The translations under genes and the position numbers were made by a program. The notes under the pieces are model-generated. The model saw only the letters and a program-made list of their open reading frames with translations, had not been told where the DNA came from and did not search any database. This document shows positions 47,656-56,559 of a DNA stretch of 64,000 nucleotides, in pieces. The stretch spans positions 372,001 through 436,000 of the forward strand of contig JAPDOI010000439.1 in assembly GCA_029168955.1 (NCBI GenBank). Reading direction: 5' to 3'. Within the stretch, counting starts at the first letter, position 1. Each line of letters begins with the position of its first letter. This stretch comes from Aplectana chamaeleonis (taxonomy: Eukaryota; Nematoda; Chromadorea; Rhabditida; Cosmocercidae).

Positions 47656-48654
47656 TTATCATAAAATGATTATTATCATTAACGAAATCTACGATACACT
47701 TGAGGGTGACAATAAAACTAGGATCCAAACCACAATTGACAATGTAGTTCAATGGTCTAAACGAAACCTTCTCCCTCTTTCCACTCAAAAAAGTCAAGTA
47801 CTACACCTATGTAGAACTACTAATCCGGAAGGCGGCTATAATATCGATAGTTCAATACTCCAGCATGTTAACCTAGTTAAAGATTTAGGGTTTCTTGTCG
47901 ATTCGAAATTGAATTTTGATAAGCATTTGGATAGTATCGTTGTGAAAGCTGAACAGAAACTTTTCCTTCTGTTCAAATCGCTGAAAACTAAAGGTCCATT
48001 GTTTTTGGTTACAGCCTATAAGATTTACGTTCGATCTGTCCTTGAATATGGTACCTGTATCTACTTTCCTCATTAAAAAACCTGCGTTGCCAAACTAGAA
48101 AGAGTGCAAAACAACTTCACAAAGAAGGTCTTCACAAGGTCTCTTGGCTTCACGTATAGGAGTATTCCCCGTGGCATAGTGAGGAATCGTATGCTTAATT
48201 TGGATACTTTACTTTACAGACGCAAGAGAAATGATTTGATTTTGGTATATAATATTATAACTAGAAGACTGGGTCTCAAAGCTCATTCATGTTTCAAACT
48301 GGTTGAATCAAATACTAGGGGAGAAAGGGTCAAGCTTAAATTGCGTCAGCCGCGCACCACTTTGTGGCCCAGCTTCTTCACCTTCAGAGCCGGCATGGAA
48401 TACTTGAAGATGAGTCATACTGTTCAGGTACCGATCAACTTCACTAAATTCAAAACACTTGTCAAAAATTACCTTCATTGTCAAGAAAGGATCTATCAAT
48501 CGTTTTACGCTTTTTCCTTTCGAAACTTGTCATTTATTAAGTTCCTCGATGTTTTCGTTGTTTTTCTGCCTTTTCTATGTTTCTACACGTCTGCAAGGGC
48601 GTGTAATAAGGTTAAAGTTAAACGGCAAAGCACAATGCACCTTTTTATCATAAA
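47656..48654 (+). mobile_element. CR1-like LINE 3' end with probable 10-bp target duplication
   Basis: TTATCATAAA occurs at 47,656-47,665 and 48,645-48,654, and the coding similarity begins directly after the first and ends shortly before the second. The 979-bp body is a 5'-truncated CR1-like LINE. Because the duplication is AT-rich, the exact borders are less certain than for the LINE at 28,977. Confidence 0.65.
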
Positions 48655-48661
48655 TGGCTAA
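47666..48661 (+). pseudogene. C-terminal part of a CR1-like reverse transcriptase, one in-frame stop
   Basis: A single frame runs for about 330 codons, broken by one TAA at 48,074-48,076. It contains the thumb region typical of CR1/Jockey LINEs: WSKRNLLPLSTQKSQVLHL, LGFLVDSKLNFDKHLDSI, AYKIYVRSVLEYGTCIY and then KLERVQNNFTKKVFTRSLG. The catalytic core (YADD region) is missing because of 5' truncation. The near-intact frame suggests a fairly recent copy. The last codons run just past the probable duplication. Confidence 0.82.
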
Positions 48662-48849
48662 CCAATTGCGTGACACCGCGAACATGAAACAGGCGTCGAT
48701 TAGAATGTGTACGTCAAAGTGCGTGGTCGCCAACTTCCGCGATTGGGCATTCACACTTCCAAAATCTGCGATTTTCACGGCGACGCGACGGTCGCGTCGC
48801 CGTGCCCACGATCGCGTCGCAGAGCGATCGAACTCTGAAAGAGGCCTTA

Positions 48850-49560
48850 GACGATTCTCGGCCCCGACCACGAATAAAAGTCTTTTGACATTTTGACTCG
48901 TTTTTCCGAATTTCGCCGCTCTCCAAGCCAAGAGCAGAGGCACGGAGATCTATGTATCAAATTCGAGGGAATACTAGATGAAGATATCTATCGTCAAGCT
49001 CTGGATGGGGGAAGCCGCGACACTGTTATAATAGCTTTATCATGAAAGCCGAGCGGTTATGTTTGAGAAAACACAACGGTGAAAATGGGGAAGCAACCGC
49101 TTCGCTTCGAAGATAGCCTGTGCAACGCGGCTTCCTAGAGACAAGATACAAACCATACATCAGTCATGATTAAGTAACTTGGAACATTTTCATTTTTTGT
49201 TATGTTTTGTAGCTAACTAAGCGTGTTTGATATTCCGTAACCCACGGTTGCATTAAACGTCGTATAAAAATGACTAAAATAAGTTTGCTGAGTGACGTTA
49301 CGGCGCAGAAAAATCAAGATTTATAGCTCAAAAATGGATTGGTGCCTACAAATACATTCTCTTTAGTTATCTGCGACATTCCTTGGGTTATTTCAAAGCA
49401 GATTCTATGAGAACTCGTGCCCTCCTCAACTTCGGGCATTCCTATATCTGTCAAATAAACTCACTCTGGAGCACGACTTCTTCTGAAATAGACCCTGGAT
49501 CAGTTGCTCTCCCGATTTTGGAAGGGGAAGGAAACCTTGGCTTAGAGTGGGCGATACACC
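48850..49560. other. Stretch without a recognisable gene
   Basis: Single-copy sequence. 49,383-49,560 is part of a 123-codon plus-strand frame that continues into the next MITE, so it is unlikely to be real. No RNA gene or repeat recognised. Confidence 0.4.
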
Positions 49561-49951
49561 CGGTTGTGACGTCACCGCGGTGCACGAGGGCTGTAGCCGT
49601 TCAGACAAGTGGTACAAGACGCACAACCGTAAAATATGATTTGCCGTGCGTAGTTGGACTCCACGCTCCCCTGCACATACTGCACACTACTAGGATCCGT
49701 TGTACAAAAAAGCCTAGGGAGGGTTCTGTGAGCGGCGTGTTGCGGCATGTATGAAGATAGGGACTGCTGCACAAAATCTGTCGTTGACCTTCACTCCCCA
49801 TTCTGACGCACTTGTCGCAGAACTCTTCCATAACTCGTCTAAGCTGTGTCTGAAGGGCGAAACAACACAAGAGACAAAATATTTGATGGTTGTGCATTTT
49901 GTTCCACCTGTTTAAACGGCAACACCCGTGCACGACGACATGCACAGACCC
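49561..49951. mobile_element. 391-bp MITE
   Basis: The left arm begins GGTTGTGACGTCACCG, then GTGCACGAGG, GTAGCCGTT, CAAGTGG and GCACAACC. The right arm mirrors it with GGTTGTGC, CCACCTG, AACGGCAACACCCGTGCACG and CATGCACAGACCC. Arms are about 75 bp and diverged. No coding content. Confidence 0.65.
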
Positions 49952-50393
49952 TCCCCCCTCTCACCAAGGCCTCGACTTTGTGATGTTGTTGGTGCGTTCT
50001 TCGGACTCCTCACCTCCCTTGACTTTGAATCGCTGAATTATACCTTTTTCACATATGAAATTATTCAGATATTCAGGTCAGGCCTAATATTATACAGATT
50101 AACTGCATGGATACAACTGAAGCGTGAGTAAGGTTCACAATAAGAGTCCACAAACATACGTACATACACAGGAACGCAAGCGAAATACGTATGCGCGTCT
50201 ACTGTCATGATTTCCCATAATTGCTGACTTCATAGAAAATCGACTATTTGGATAAAAATACTATAGTGAGGAGTAGGGGAGTAGGGTGAAGATATATGAT
50301 AGGAGTTGTGAGTATTTTGTTTAACACAACTGAATGGCATATCTGTATAATATCTCGACAAAGTATATTTTTCCTTCCATTCAGCATGGCGAT
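49952..50393. other. Single-copy flank of the hAT-type insertion, with splice-like signals
   Basis: A strong donor-like sequence (GTGAGTAAGG) lies at 50,126 and a strong acceptor-like sequence (TTCCTTCCATTCAG) ends at 50,384. The 8-bp target copy ATGGCGAT starts at 50,386. If the acceptor is real, the MITE landed in the first bases of an exon whose remainder now lies beyond 54,574. No frame joins the two signals convincingly. Confidence 0.3.
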
Positions 50394-50668
50394 CAGGGGT
50401 GTGCGGCAATTGCCGTTTGCCGATTGCCGTTTGCCGGCCATTTTTTGGGTTTGCCGTTGCCGTTGCCGTTTGCCGAAATTTTCGTTCAAAACGGCAAATT
50501 TTCGGCAAAAATTCATTGAAACAACAGAAATAGTGTAAAGATGAAAAAATGAACTTTTTGAAGGCAACGATTGAAACCGCATTCAACTTTTCACCAGAAA
50601 TCCAAGGGTTCGAGGCCCATTGCAAAAACAGTGTGGGGAACCGGCTCAAAACGAGCAACCAATAGCAA

Positions 50669-50777
50669 TATACGGCCCGAAACTTGAACGTGGTGTAGTC
50701 GCTCCACCCACTTCCTTGGTAGCCACAGGTGAGGGGAGTGGGGCGGGTAAACCACATTCAAGTTTTGGGACCGTATA
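50669..50777. mobile_element. 109-bp MITE
   Basis: TATACGGCCCGAAACTTGAA pairs with TTCAAGTTTTGGGACCGTATA (a few mismatches), followed by GTGGT/ACCAC. The short GC-rich middle contains CCACCCAC and GGGGCGGGT. Non-coding. Confidence 0.7.
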
Positions 50778-51030
50778 AGGCGATTTATAGCGTGTCTCTT
50801 GTCTAGCGCACTGCACGCGGCGCTCCAGTGAGCGCAGCGGACTTCCGTCGCGCGCGTCGCATGTACCATTCAAACGCCCCTCCTTCTGTGCATTCGATCA
50901 ACATGCCCCTCTGAGCTCTTGATTTGACTCCCATCGCACCAAGCTTGCTTACGATTTGCTGATCGTCCCCGGATCGCCTAGGCTGGGACGCGCTGGCCGC
51001 AGGCTCCTTTCAGAAAATCCTTCGCAGACC

Positions 51031-51512
51031 TGTCACACTTTCTTCTTCTTTGCAGCCGCAGAAAGGTTTTTGTCGGAGGTTCAAGAAACGGGCGACTGAA
51101 ACCGGATTCGTCCATAAATCCATTGTTGTCAAGGTGGTAGGCCTCTTTGGACAATCGATTAGGTGCTCAGTTGTGTGGCCACGGCTACCACAGTCCGGGC
51201 ACTCGTCAGGCTTACTGCGATCGACCTTATGCAAGTATGACATCAGCATAGGGGAATGTGCGCAGCGTAACGAGGCAAGGGTACTTCTAGCCCGCCTACC
51301 GAGTTCCATCTCGGTGTTGCTGACTCCAGGTGGTACGACCCCCAATATGAGATTGACGGCCATCCTACTCAAGTGATCCCTAACGAACTCCGCACGTAAA
51401 AGACGCAGACGATCCAGTTGGGAGTCCGTCCATCTTTGTATATTGACTTTCTCGGGAGCTTCCGCAAAAGGCCTTTCGATAACTCTCTCTCTCTCACGGG
51501 ATGTCACACTTT
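51031..51512 (-). mobile_element. 460-bp 5'-truncated LINE copy with 11-bp target-site duplication
   Basis: Same LINE family as 28,977-30,531, here on the minus strand. TGTCACACTTT occurs at 51,031-51,041 and 51,502-51,512, directly flanking 51,042-51,501. The minus-strand 3' end is TGCAAAGAAGAAG, matching the (GAA)n tail of the other copy. Only the last part of the element is present. Duplication length and tail agree between the two copies. Confidence 0.92.
51046..51501 (-). pseudogene. C-terminal region of the LINE polyprotein
   Basis: The minus-strand frame is open throughout and collinear with 30,037-30,483. It shares KVN(I/L)QRW, DSQ, LRLLR, LGVVPP, LGRRAR, TLASLRC, HSPMLMSY and the cysteine cluster CPDCGSRGHTTEHLIDCP, then MDLWTNP. 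A frame upstream of 51,501 continues into flanking DNA, so the apparent start codon is outside the element. It cannot act alone, lacking the reverse transcriptase core. Confidence 0.88.
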
Positions 51513-51685
51513 GCACTGTTCAAGAAGAACCCCATCTTTTGAATCTCTAGCATTGATTTGCACGGAAACTTCAAATGGAGAAGAATCAACAGGATTATCG
51601 CAGGCGATGGAGAAGCTTATAGCCTTGTTCGTCTTGGTGGGAACTCCTGATCACCTGAGGCTTTCAGTAGCTTTTAATATATAGG

Positions 51686-52292
51686 GTTATCTAACTGTTT
51701 TGCTCCGCTACGAGAGGTTCATGATTTGGCATAACAATATTCATGAGAAACTCGGTAAAAGAAGTGAAATACTTGGTGCATTTGATTTGTCATGGGATTT
51801 AACTCAGAAGAAACACTGAAAGCTCGATCAAATGATATACCGTAGATTCGGATGTGCGCTTTCTTACCAAAAATTGAAAATTGAGTGTCGTTTTGAAAGG
51901 CCAAATCACGCGCTCTCTGAAAACTATTGAGTGCTCACTGTCGAGGTTTGCTAGTCTGAGCTCCTTGAAAAATTATGTTGTGGCTCCCACCATAACTTTC
52001 ATTTTATATATGTTTGTGTAGGCTCAGTAAGACGAATATATGTTTGTGTAGGCTCAGTAAGACGCGCGTGATTTGGCCTGTCAAAACCAACCCCAATTTT
52101 TAATTTTTTGGTAAGAAAGTGCACATCCGAATCTACGGTATATCATTTCATCGAGCTTTTAGTGTTTCTTCTGAGTTAAATCCCATGACAAATCAAATGC
52201 ACCAAGTATTTCACTTCTTTTAACGAGTTTCTCATAAATATTGTTATGCCAAATCATGAACATCTCGTAGCGGAGTAAAACAGTTAGATAAC
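51686..52292. mobile_element. Giant palindromic MITE, copy 2 (607 bp)
   Basis: Ends GTTATCTAAC/GTTAGATAAC. Arms of about 220 bp with GATTTGG boxes, CTCGGTAAAAGAAGTGAAAT-type words, and inward ends CAAATCACGCGC/GCGCGTGATTTG. The loop holds a 30-bp direct duplication (ATATATGTTTGTGTAGGCTC..., at 52,009 and 52,039). Same family as 35,175-35,880. Confidence 0.9.
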
Positions 52293-52348
52293 TTCATTCC
52301 ATTTTAACGAAGGTTTCCTTAAAAGATAGGAAGAAGAAAACAGGGCAT

Positions 52349-52701
52349 TATCCTAGACGGGGAGGGGGGCCACCCACGATTCAAGGCAATTTAAATGAAC
52401 CCCGATTGGTAAAGACCCTTTCAAAGTTTGCCGGCCGAGGTCGGACGACTCGTTATCGATTTTGATAAGTCAGTATAGATAAGATGGATAGAAAAAGGGT
52501 AGACAGATGGTACATATTCGATAGCGAGTCGTCCGACGTCGGTCGGGCAAGTGTGAAAGGGAATTAAGGAAGTATTTCTGTAGAGCTTTTATAAAAACAA
52601 TGATTAATGATGATTGATAGCCCTATCAGGCATTTGTCATCAGAGTTTCTCTTCATTTCTATCAATAGGTCTTGGGTGCCGCCCCCCCCCCGTCTAGGAT
52701 A
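52349..52701. mobile_element. TIR element with G/C-run ends, carrying a nested MITE
   Basis: Ends TATCCTAGACGGGG and CCCCGTCTAGGATA. A second copy in the opposite orientation is at 62,708-62,908 and lacks the nested MITE. Shared blocks (on the other strand here) are CATAGAAATGA-type, AACTCTGAT, ATGCCTGATA, GGCTATCAAT, AGCTCTA, CTTACCAAT and GTTCATTT. Confidence 0.8.
52416..52561. mobile_element. 146-bp GTCCGACGTCGG MITE, complete, nested
   Basis: CCCTTTCAAAGTTTGCCGG, then CGAGGTCGGACGACTCGTTA, pairs with TAGCGAGTCGTCCGACGTCG, then GGGCAAGTGTGAAAGGG. Relatives or fragments are at 31,843-31,931 and 35,890-35,936. The element at 56,096-56,381 shares the CAGACTGTGAAAG-type terminus. Confidence 0.85.
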
Positions 52702-52734
52702 GACCCGAAAACAGGACGTTCATGGCCTTTCTGC

Positions 52735-53375
52735 CCATCGCACCAGCTCGGCATTGTAGGACACCCGTTACTTTCCCCGGCGCCCTGCGCTCTCTCAGTT
52801 GGGTCCCGTCCACAGTGCCCTGCGCTCTGTGGACTCCCAGTTGGGCCCCGACCACTTTTACCGGCGCGCTGTGCACTCCTACTTGGGTCCTGTCCACAGT
52901 TCCCGGCGCTCTGTGGACTTCCAGTTGGGTCCCGCTCACTTTTACCGGCGCGCTGTGCACTCCGCGGGTCCCGTCCACAGTTCCCGGCGCTCTGTGGACT
53001 TCCAGTTGTGTCCCGCCCACTTTTACCGGCGCGCTGTGCACTCCTACTTGGGTCCCGACCATTTTTTCCGGCCCCCTACGCACTCCCAGTTGGGCCCCAA
53101 CCACTTTTCCCGGCGCGCTGTGCACTCCCACTTGGGTCCCGTCCACAGTTCCCGGCGCTCTGTGGACTCCCAGTTGGGTCCCGCCCACTTTTACCGGCGC
53201 ACTGTGCACTCCAATCCTGGGTCCCGACCATTTTTCCGGCCCCTACGCACTCCCAGTTGGGCACCAACCACTTTTCCCGGCGCGCTGTGCACTCCCACTG
53301 GGGTCCGTCCACAGTTCTCAGCGCTCTGTGGACTCCTAGTTGGGTCCCGACCACTTTATGCAGCGCTTGGGGCAG
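52735..53375 (-). repeat. 42-bp minisatellite array B, about 15 units, inverted
   Basis: Units of the form GTGCACTCCCAGTTGGGTCC followed by CGTCCACAGTTCCCGGCGCTCT, 42 bp each. The inverse matches the unit of array A: GGGACCCAACT, then GAGT, then GCGCCGGGAAC. Long frames on both strands (up to 357 codons when joined to the CA run) result from the period being divisible by 3. Confidence 0.93.
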
Positions 53376-53444
53376 TTCAATTTGTGTTGCGCACACGGAG
53401 CATATGATCCCTGATGGACCTGAGGCACAACGTCTCTCGAGCTC

Positions 53445-53518
53445 TATTGAGTCTTATCACGTTATCACTCCATTTTTATTGAAAGAACGACCAAACTTCT
53501 TATCACTTAATTCCTTCA

Positions 53519-53584
<66 letters not shown>

Positions 53585-53646
53585 CACACACACACACACA
53601 CACCACACACACACACGCACGCACACACCACACACACACACGCACG

Positions 53647-53678
<32 letters not shown>

Positions 53679-53885
53679 TTTTAAAATTGGCAATTTTTTT
53701 GATATCTCGAGACCCACTGCGGGAATTTTTCTGAAATTTGGGTAATGTTGAGAACCCTTACTGCTCTATCTTTTGTGAAAGTCCCTTGTTGCAAGATTTC
53801 TCCCGAACCAAGATTCTGGAATGAGGGGTGTGCGCAGAAGCAATCCTTTTCCAAATCAGGTGCGCGCTTCGCGCTCACCACAATT
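53445..53885 (+). mobile_element. CA-rich interspersed repeat, copy 2, uninterrupted
   Basis: Carries a long (CA)n tract at 53,517-53,679, with a few G-containing variants, then ATTTTAAAATT, ATATCTCGAGA, TCTGAAATTTGGG, GCGCAGAAGCAATCCTTTTC and the terminal GGTGCGCGCTTCGCGCTCACC hairpin-type end. It lacks the TTAA MITE present in copy 1 at 30,977-31,444, so it serves as the empty site. Both copies lie within 2.5 kb of a 42-bp minisatellite. Confidence 0.78.
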
Positions 53886-53948
53886 TTTCCTCCTGTATAG
53901 GCTATTGAAACGTCAGGCCCATAGTAACTGGCAGATATAGCATGACTA

Positions 53949-54452
53949 ACAAGGAAGGGTTGTATACATCAGATGGAGTTTCGGGATGCACTTTTAATAT
54001 GTTCTAGGGGATAAGAGAGTGTCTCAATATCCCACGCTCAGAATCTGCTAAATGCCTCAGACAGTCCCTAAAAAGGTCCAAATTTGATTAAGGCCAGAAA
54101 GGCTCAGCCGAAGTGAGTAGAGCTGATTTAACGAAGGGAATACCTTTCTGTATGATCAGAATAGATCAGAATTTGGGCAACAGTACATAGTTTCTGATCT
54201 GAACAGAATCAATGCACCAAAATTTTCTACATCTATTCTGAACACATTTAAAGGTAACTCAATCGTTAAATCGGCTCTACTCGCTTCGGCCGAACCGTTC
54301 TGGCCTTGATCAGATCTTCATCTTTTAAGGACTGCTTGAAGCATTTAGCAGATTCTGAGCATGGGATACTGGAACACTGTCCTCCCCCTAGAACATATCA
54401 AAATTACATCCCGAAACTCCATCTGTAGTTGGCAACCCTCCCTTGTACGCAT
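53949..54452. mobile_element. Palindromic MITE, about 500 bp
   Basis: The left arm, 53,949-54,140, is the inverse of 54,255-54,452. Matching blocks are ACAAGGAAGGGTTG, CAGATGGAGTTTCGGGATG, ATATGTTCTAGGGG, CTCAGAATCTGCTAAATGC, AAGGCCAGAA and GAGTAGAGC. The loop is about 115 bp and AT-rich. No coding content. Confidence 0.85.
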
Positions 54453-54582
54453 ATGTGGGTGTATTGTAGCACAATACAGATTTTGCCGTTTGCCGTTTTG
54501 CCGTTTGCCGGTCATTTTTGGGGTTTGCCGTTGCCGTTTGCCGAAATTTGAAATTCCTTTGCCGCACACCCCTGATGGCGAT

Positions 54583-54807
54583 CCGTTGTGCCATCCCGAA
54601 CAATTTCTCTATTCGATTCTCAGAAACCTTATGCGGCATTTGATTAGACCTCAATTCTTGTTGTTTGGGGTTTGCTCAGACCCATGGGTATGGTGCGTCA
54701 TACCTCGTGCTGACTCTGACTACAGGGCTTGTATTATCAATCTCGGGCGTTCCAGAAAAATCTTCAGAATGCGATCCATGCGAAGTTGGGTGCTAATTCA
54801 TGCTTGA
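54583..54807 (+). other. Single-copy sequence with a possible exon
   Basis: Beyond the MITE the frame of 54,361-54,807 stays open for 75 further codons (…HPEQFLYSILRNLMRHLI...). In another frame, an acceptor CTCTGACTACAG at about 54,725 opens a coding-looking stretch (GLYYQSRAFQKNLQNAIHAK) that runs past the start of the next gene. The two interpretations are mutually exclusive, and I cannot choose. It could be the last exon of an upstream gene. Confidence 0.22.
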
Positions 54808-54852
54808 CGTCTTCGCAATTTTTATTCACAAAAACACGTTGTTCAGGGAGCC

Positions 54853-55124
54853 ATGGAACATTACATGCCAGAAATCTTCTGGCATGATAGGAAAGCCATA
54901 CTATCAGTGGACTGCCATCCAGTTATCGAGAATGGTGCATGCAGAATAGTGACGGCTAGTGTTCAAAAAGAGGTACTGCTTCTTTGCATTAGGTTTTTGT
55001 CCCCTTCGTTACTTTGTTTTACCCTCCGCACAACTCTGATTGTAACCACTATCGCACTGAATTGCACTCCCACCTGTGCGTGGATTAGTTTGTGGCTGTG
55101 CAACGTCGAATTAGACTACGCTTC
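54853..55124 (+). CDS. N-terminal exon(s) of a CAF-1 p60 (CHAF1B)-like WD40 protein
   Basis: ATG at 54,853 follows the acceptor-like GTTGTTCAG by six bases, as at a nematode trans-splice site. The first exon encodes PEIFWHDRKAILSVDCHP and, further on, CRIVTASVQKE, ending at the donor GTACTG (54,973). This matches the start of the p60 subunit of chromatin assembly factor 1: a (P)EI.WH motif, then the first WD40 blade, L(S)VD and an (R)(I/L)(V/A)(T/S)A motif before VRIW. A possible second exon, 55,089-55,124 (LWLCNVELDYAS), would continue the blade, but the reading phase does not join cleanly. Known role of the family: it deposits H3-H4 at replication forks with the large CAF-1 subunit. The remaining WD40 repeats are not found here, so the gene is truncated, interrupted by large introns, or misassigned. 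Confidence 0.45.
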
Positions 55125-55126
55125 GT

Positions 55127-55647
55127 GAAAAAGTAGAATGACAGAAAAAGGATGATTGTTGGTTTCTATGATTGCGATAGCTGACCTGCAGTATGGTTCA
55201 GAGCTGTGTGTGTGTGTGTCAGGGGTGTGCGTAAATGAAACTAGCGAGACCTAGCGAAGTTTTCGCTCAAGAAAACTTCCACGTGCGCTAGCATCCTGAG
55301 GCAGATTATTCTGACAAAACGGTGTTGACTGCCATCCGTCTATCCGAAAGTTGGTGTCCGTATGGACTCTCCTGAGCAGAGCAGGCTGCCGCACATTTAC
55401 AGCAGGGCATCGGGTATGAAAATGTGGGATTAAAAAGCAAAACATAAAAAGCCAGCGGCAGATCGTCGGTGGCTACCGACATCTTATTTACGACCCCTTC
55501 CGTCAGTAATGTACTCAAGCTATTATTCTCGCTTTATCATCCCTGTAAAGTTAAGAAAAAAGCACTCGCATTCTAGATGTGGTTTCTCTTGTGGACCAAC
55601 ACCATGCCTTTGTTCTCAATAAATGAAATATGTCCGTGGATGTTTAT
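55127..55647. other. Stretch without a recognisable gene
   Basis: Downstream of the CAF-1-like exons. Contains a short (GT)n run near 55,207, followed by CAGGGGTGTGCG (a hAT-like terminus word, without a partner), and GC-balanced sequence at 55,300-55,480 with frames open on the minus strand only for 60-70 codons. No WD40 continuation was recognised in any frame. Confidence 0.4.
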
Positions 55648-55762
55648 GTTTTTGTGAAGCAGATTTGGATAAGCTCAGACTTTCAACAAATTGTGGTGCG
55701 CGCGAAGCGTACACCACAATTTGTTGAAAGTCTGAGCTTATCCAAATCTGCTTCACAAAAAC
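55648..55762. mobile_element. Perfect palindrome, 51-bp arms, 13-nt loop
   Basis: The arm GTTTTTGTGAAGCAGATTTG (continuing to GTGGTG at 55,698) is repeated exactly inverted from 55,712 to 55,762. The loop is CGCGCGAAGCGTA. The GGTG-CGCGCGAAGCG-CACC-type centre also forms the 3' end of the CA-rich repeat at 31.56 and 53.86 kb. Perfect arms mean a recent origin or ongoing correction. Confidence 0.88.
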
Positions 55763-56095
55763 ACCATTCGATGCGTTGCAAGAAATTACATATGTGTGCA
55801 ACTTTTCATCCCAACTGGTCCCCGCTTTCTAAAGTTATGACCTCTCAAAGTACGCAAAAACGTTCTCCACCTCCACCTCCGTCCGTCGAAAACCATTTTT
55901 TTTGGAATGCGTGGACCAAATCGCTCGAAAATTTGTGACTAGAGGTAATCGGTCACGGGAATGCCGAAAATAATTGTAGGAACTCACCATAATGACTTCT
56001 GGGCCCGTAACCGGCGGTTCAAACTTTGAAACCGGCCTCTCAAGATTAGTTCATAAAAATGACGGGTTTTTTCGTTATCAGTCATTGTTTTCTTA
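55763..56095. other. Single-copy spacer
   Basis: No convincing frame. Contains CCACCTCCACCTCCGTCCG and a small dyad GGTTCAAAC/TTTGAAACC at about 56,016. Confidence 0.4.
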
Positions 56096-56381
56096 AGCGC
56101 TTTTCACAGTCTGCCGAACGTTACCGTCCGACACGTTGTAAGAGTGCCGCAGTGCCAGGGAAGCTGCGGTGAACAACCGTCAGTTCCAACTCTCCAGTAC
56201 AAAATATGAGGCGAAACGAACACGTTTTGACCCGTCATAACTTGCTCCGACGTCGTTTCAATGATTTCACCGCAGTGCGACGTCGGTCGGCCGACATCGC
56301 AGTGCGGGTGGCACCGACGCCGCAGCCCTATCTTATAACGTACCGGACGGCGTCGTCCGGCAGACTGTGAAAGGCGCTTTA
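56096..56381. mobile_element. 286-bp TIR element related to the GTCCGACGTCGG group
   Basis: AAGCGCTTTTCACAGTCTGCCG on the left and CGGCAGACTGTGAAAGGCGC on the right are inverted. The interior holds GACGTCGGTCGGCCGACATCG, itself nearly palindromic. Non-coding, although a minus-strand frame passes through it from the neighbouring minisatellite. Confidence 0.72.
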
Positions 56382-56559
56382 GAGACTCCATATAAATACC
56401 TTGCTCTCTAGGGTGATGTACTCTAAACGTCCGGCTTGGAAGAGGACGCTGTGCGGAAGGGTTGTTTTTGAGCGTGGCGCGTGATTGTACCATGCGCACC
56501 AAAGATAAGAAGTCGTCGCAGGATGTGCTGAAGTGTCGGTTGACTATGCGAGACCGCAG

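Larger units (their letters stand above)
47360..48849. mobile_element. GC-rich foldback element split by a CR1-like LINE
   Basis: Left terminus AGGCCTCTTTTAGAGTTCGA followed by TCGCTCTGCGACGCGA. The right terminus is its near-exact inverse (TCGCGTCGCAGAGCGA, then TCGAACTCTGAAAGAGGCCT). Internal GCGACGCGACC words occur on both sides. About 1 kb of the interval is a LINE insertion, so the element was roughly 0.5 kb before insertion. Confidence 0.75.
50386..54582. mobile_element. Interval enclosed by the two ends of one hAT-type MITE, 8-bp duplication outside
   Basis: CAGGGGTGTGCGGCA begins at 50,394 and its inverse TGCCGCACACCCCTG ends at 54,574. ATGGCGAT lies directly outside both ends (50,386-50,393 and 54,575-54,582), the 8-bp duplication expected for hAT. 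The left part (50,394-50,510) and right part (54,478-54,574) overlap: both contain TTTGCCGTTTGCCGG, CATTTTTGGG-type and TTTGCCGTTGCCGTTTGCCG in the same order and orientation. They are thus two overlapping portions of one roughly 130-bp MITE that now encloses about 4 kb of other repeats. No transposase is present. Confidence 0.8.

Noticed and set aside
48575..48943. 122-codon minus-strand frame
   Set aside because: It covers the end of the CR1-like LINE and the terminal repeat of the foldback element, both explained otherwise.
55200..55235. Third hAT-type MITE end (CAGGGGTGTGCG)
   Set aside because: Only 12 bases match, it is next to a (GT)n run, and no partner end or duplication was found.
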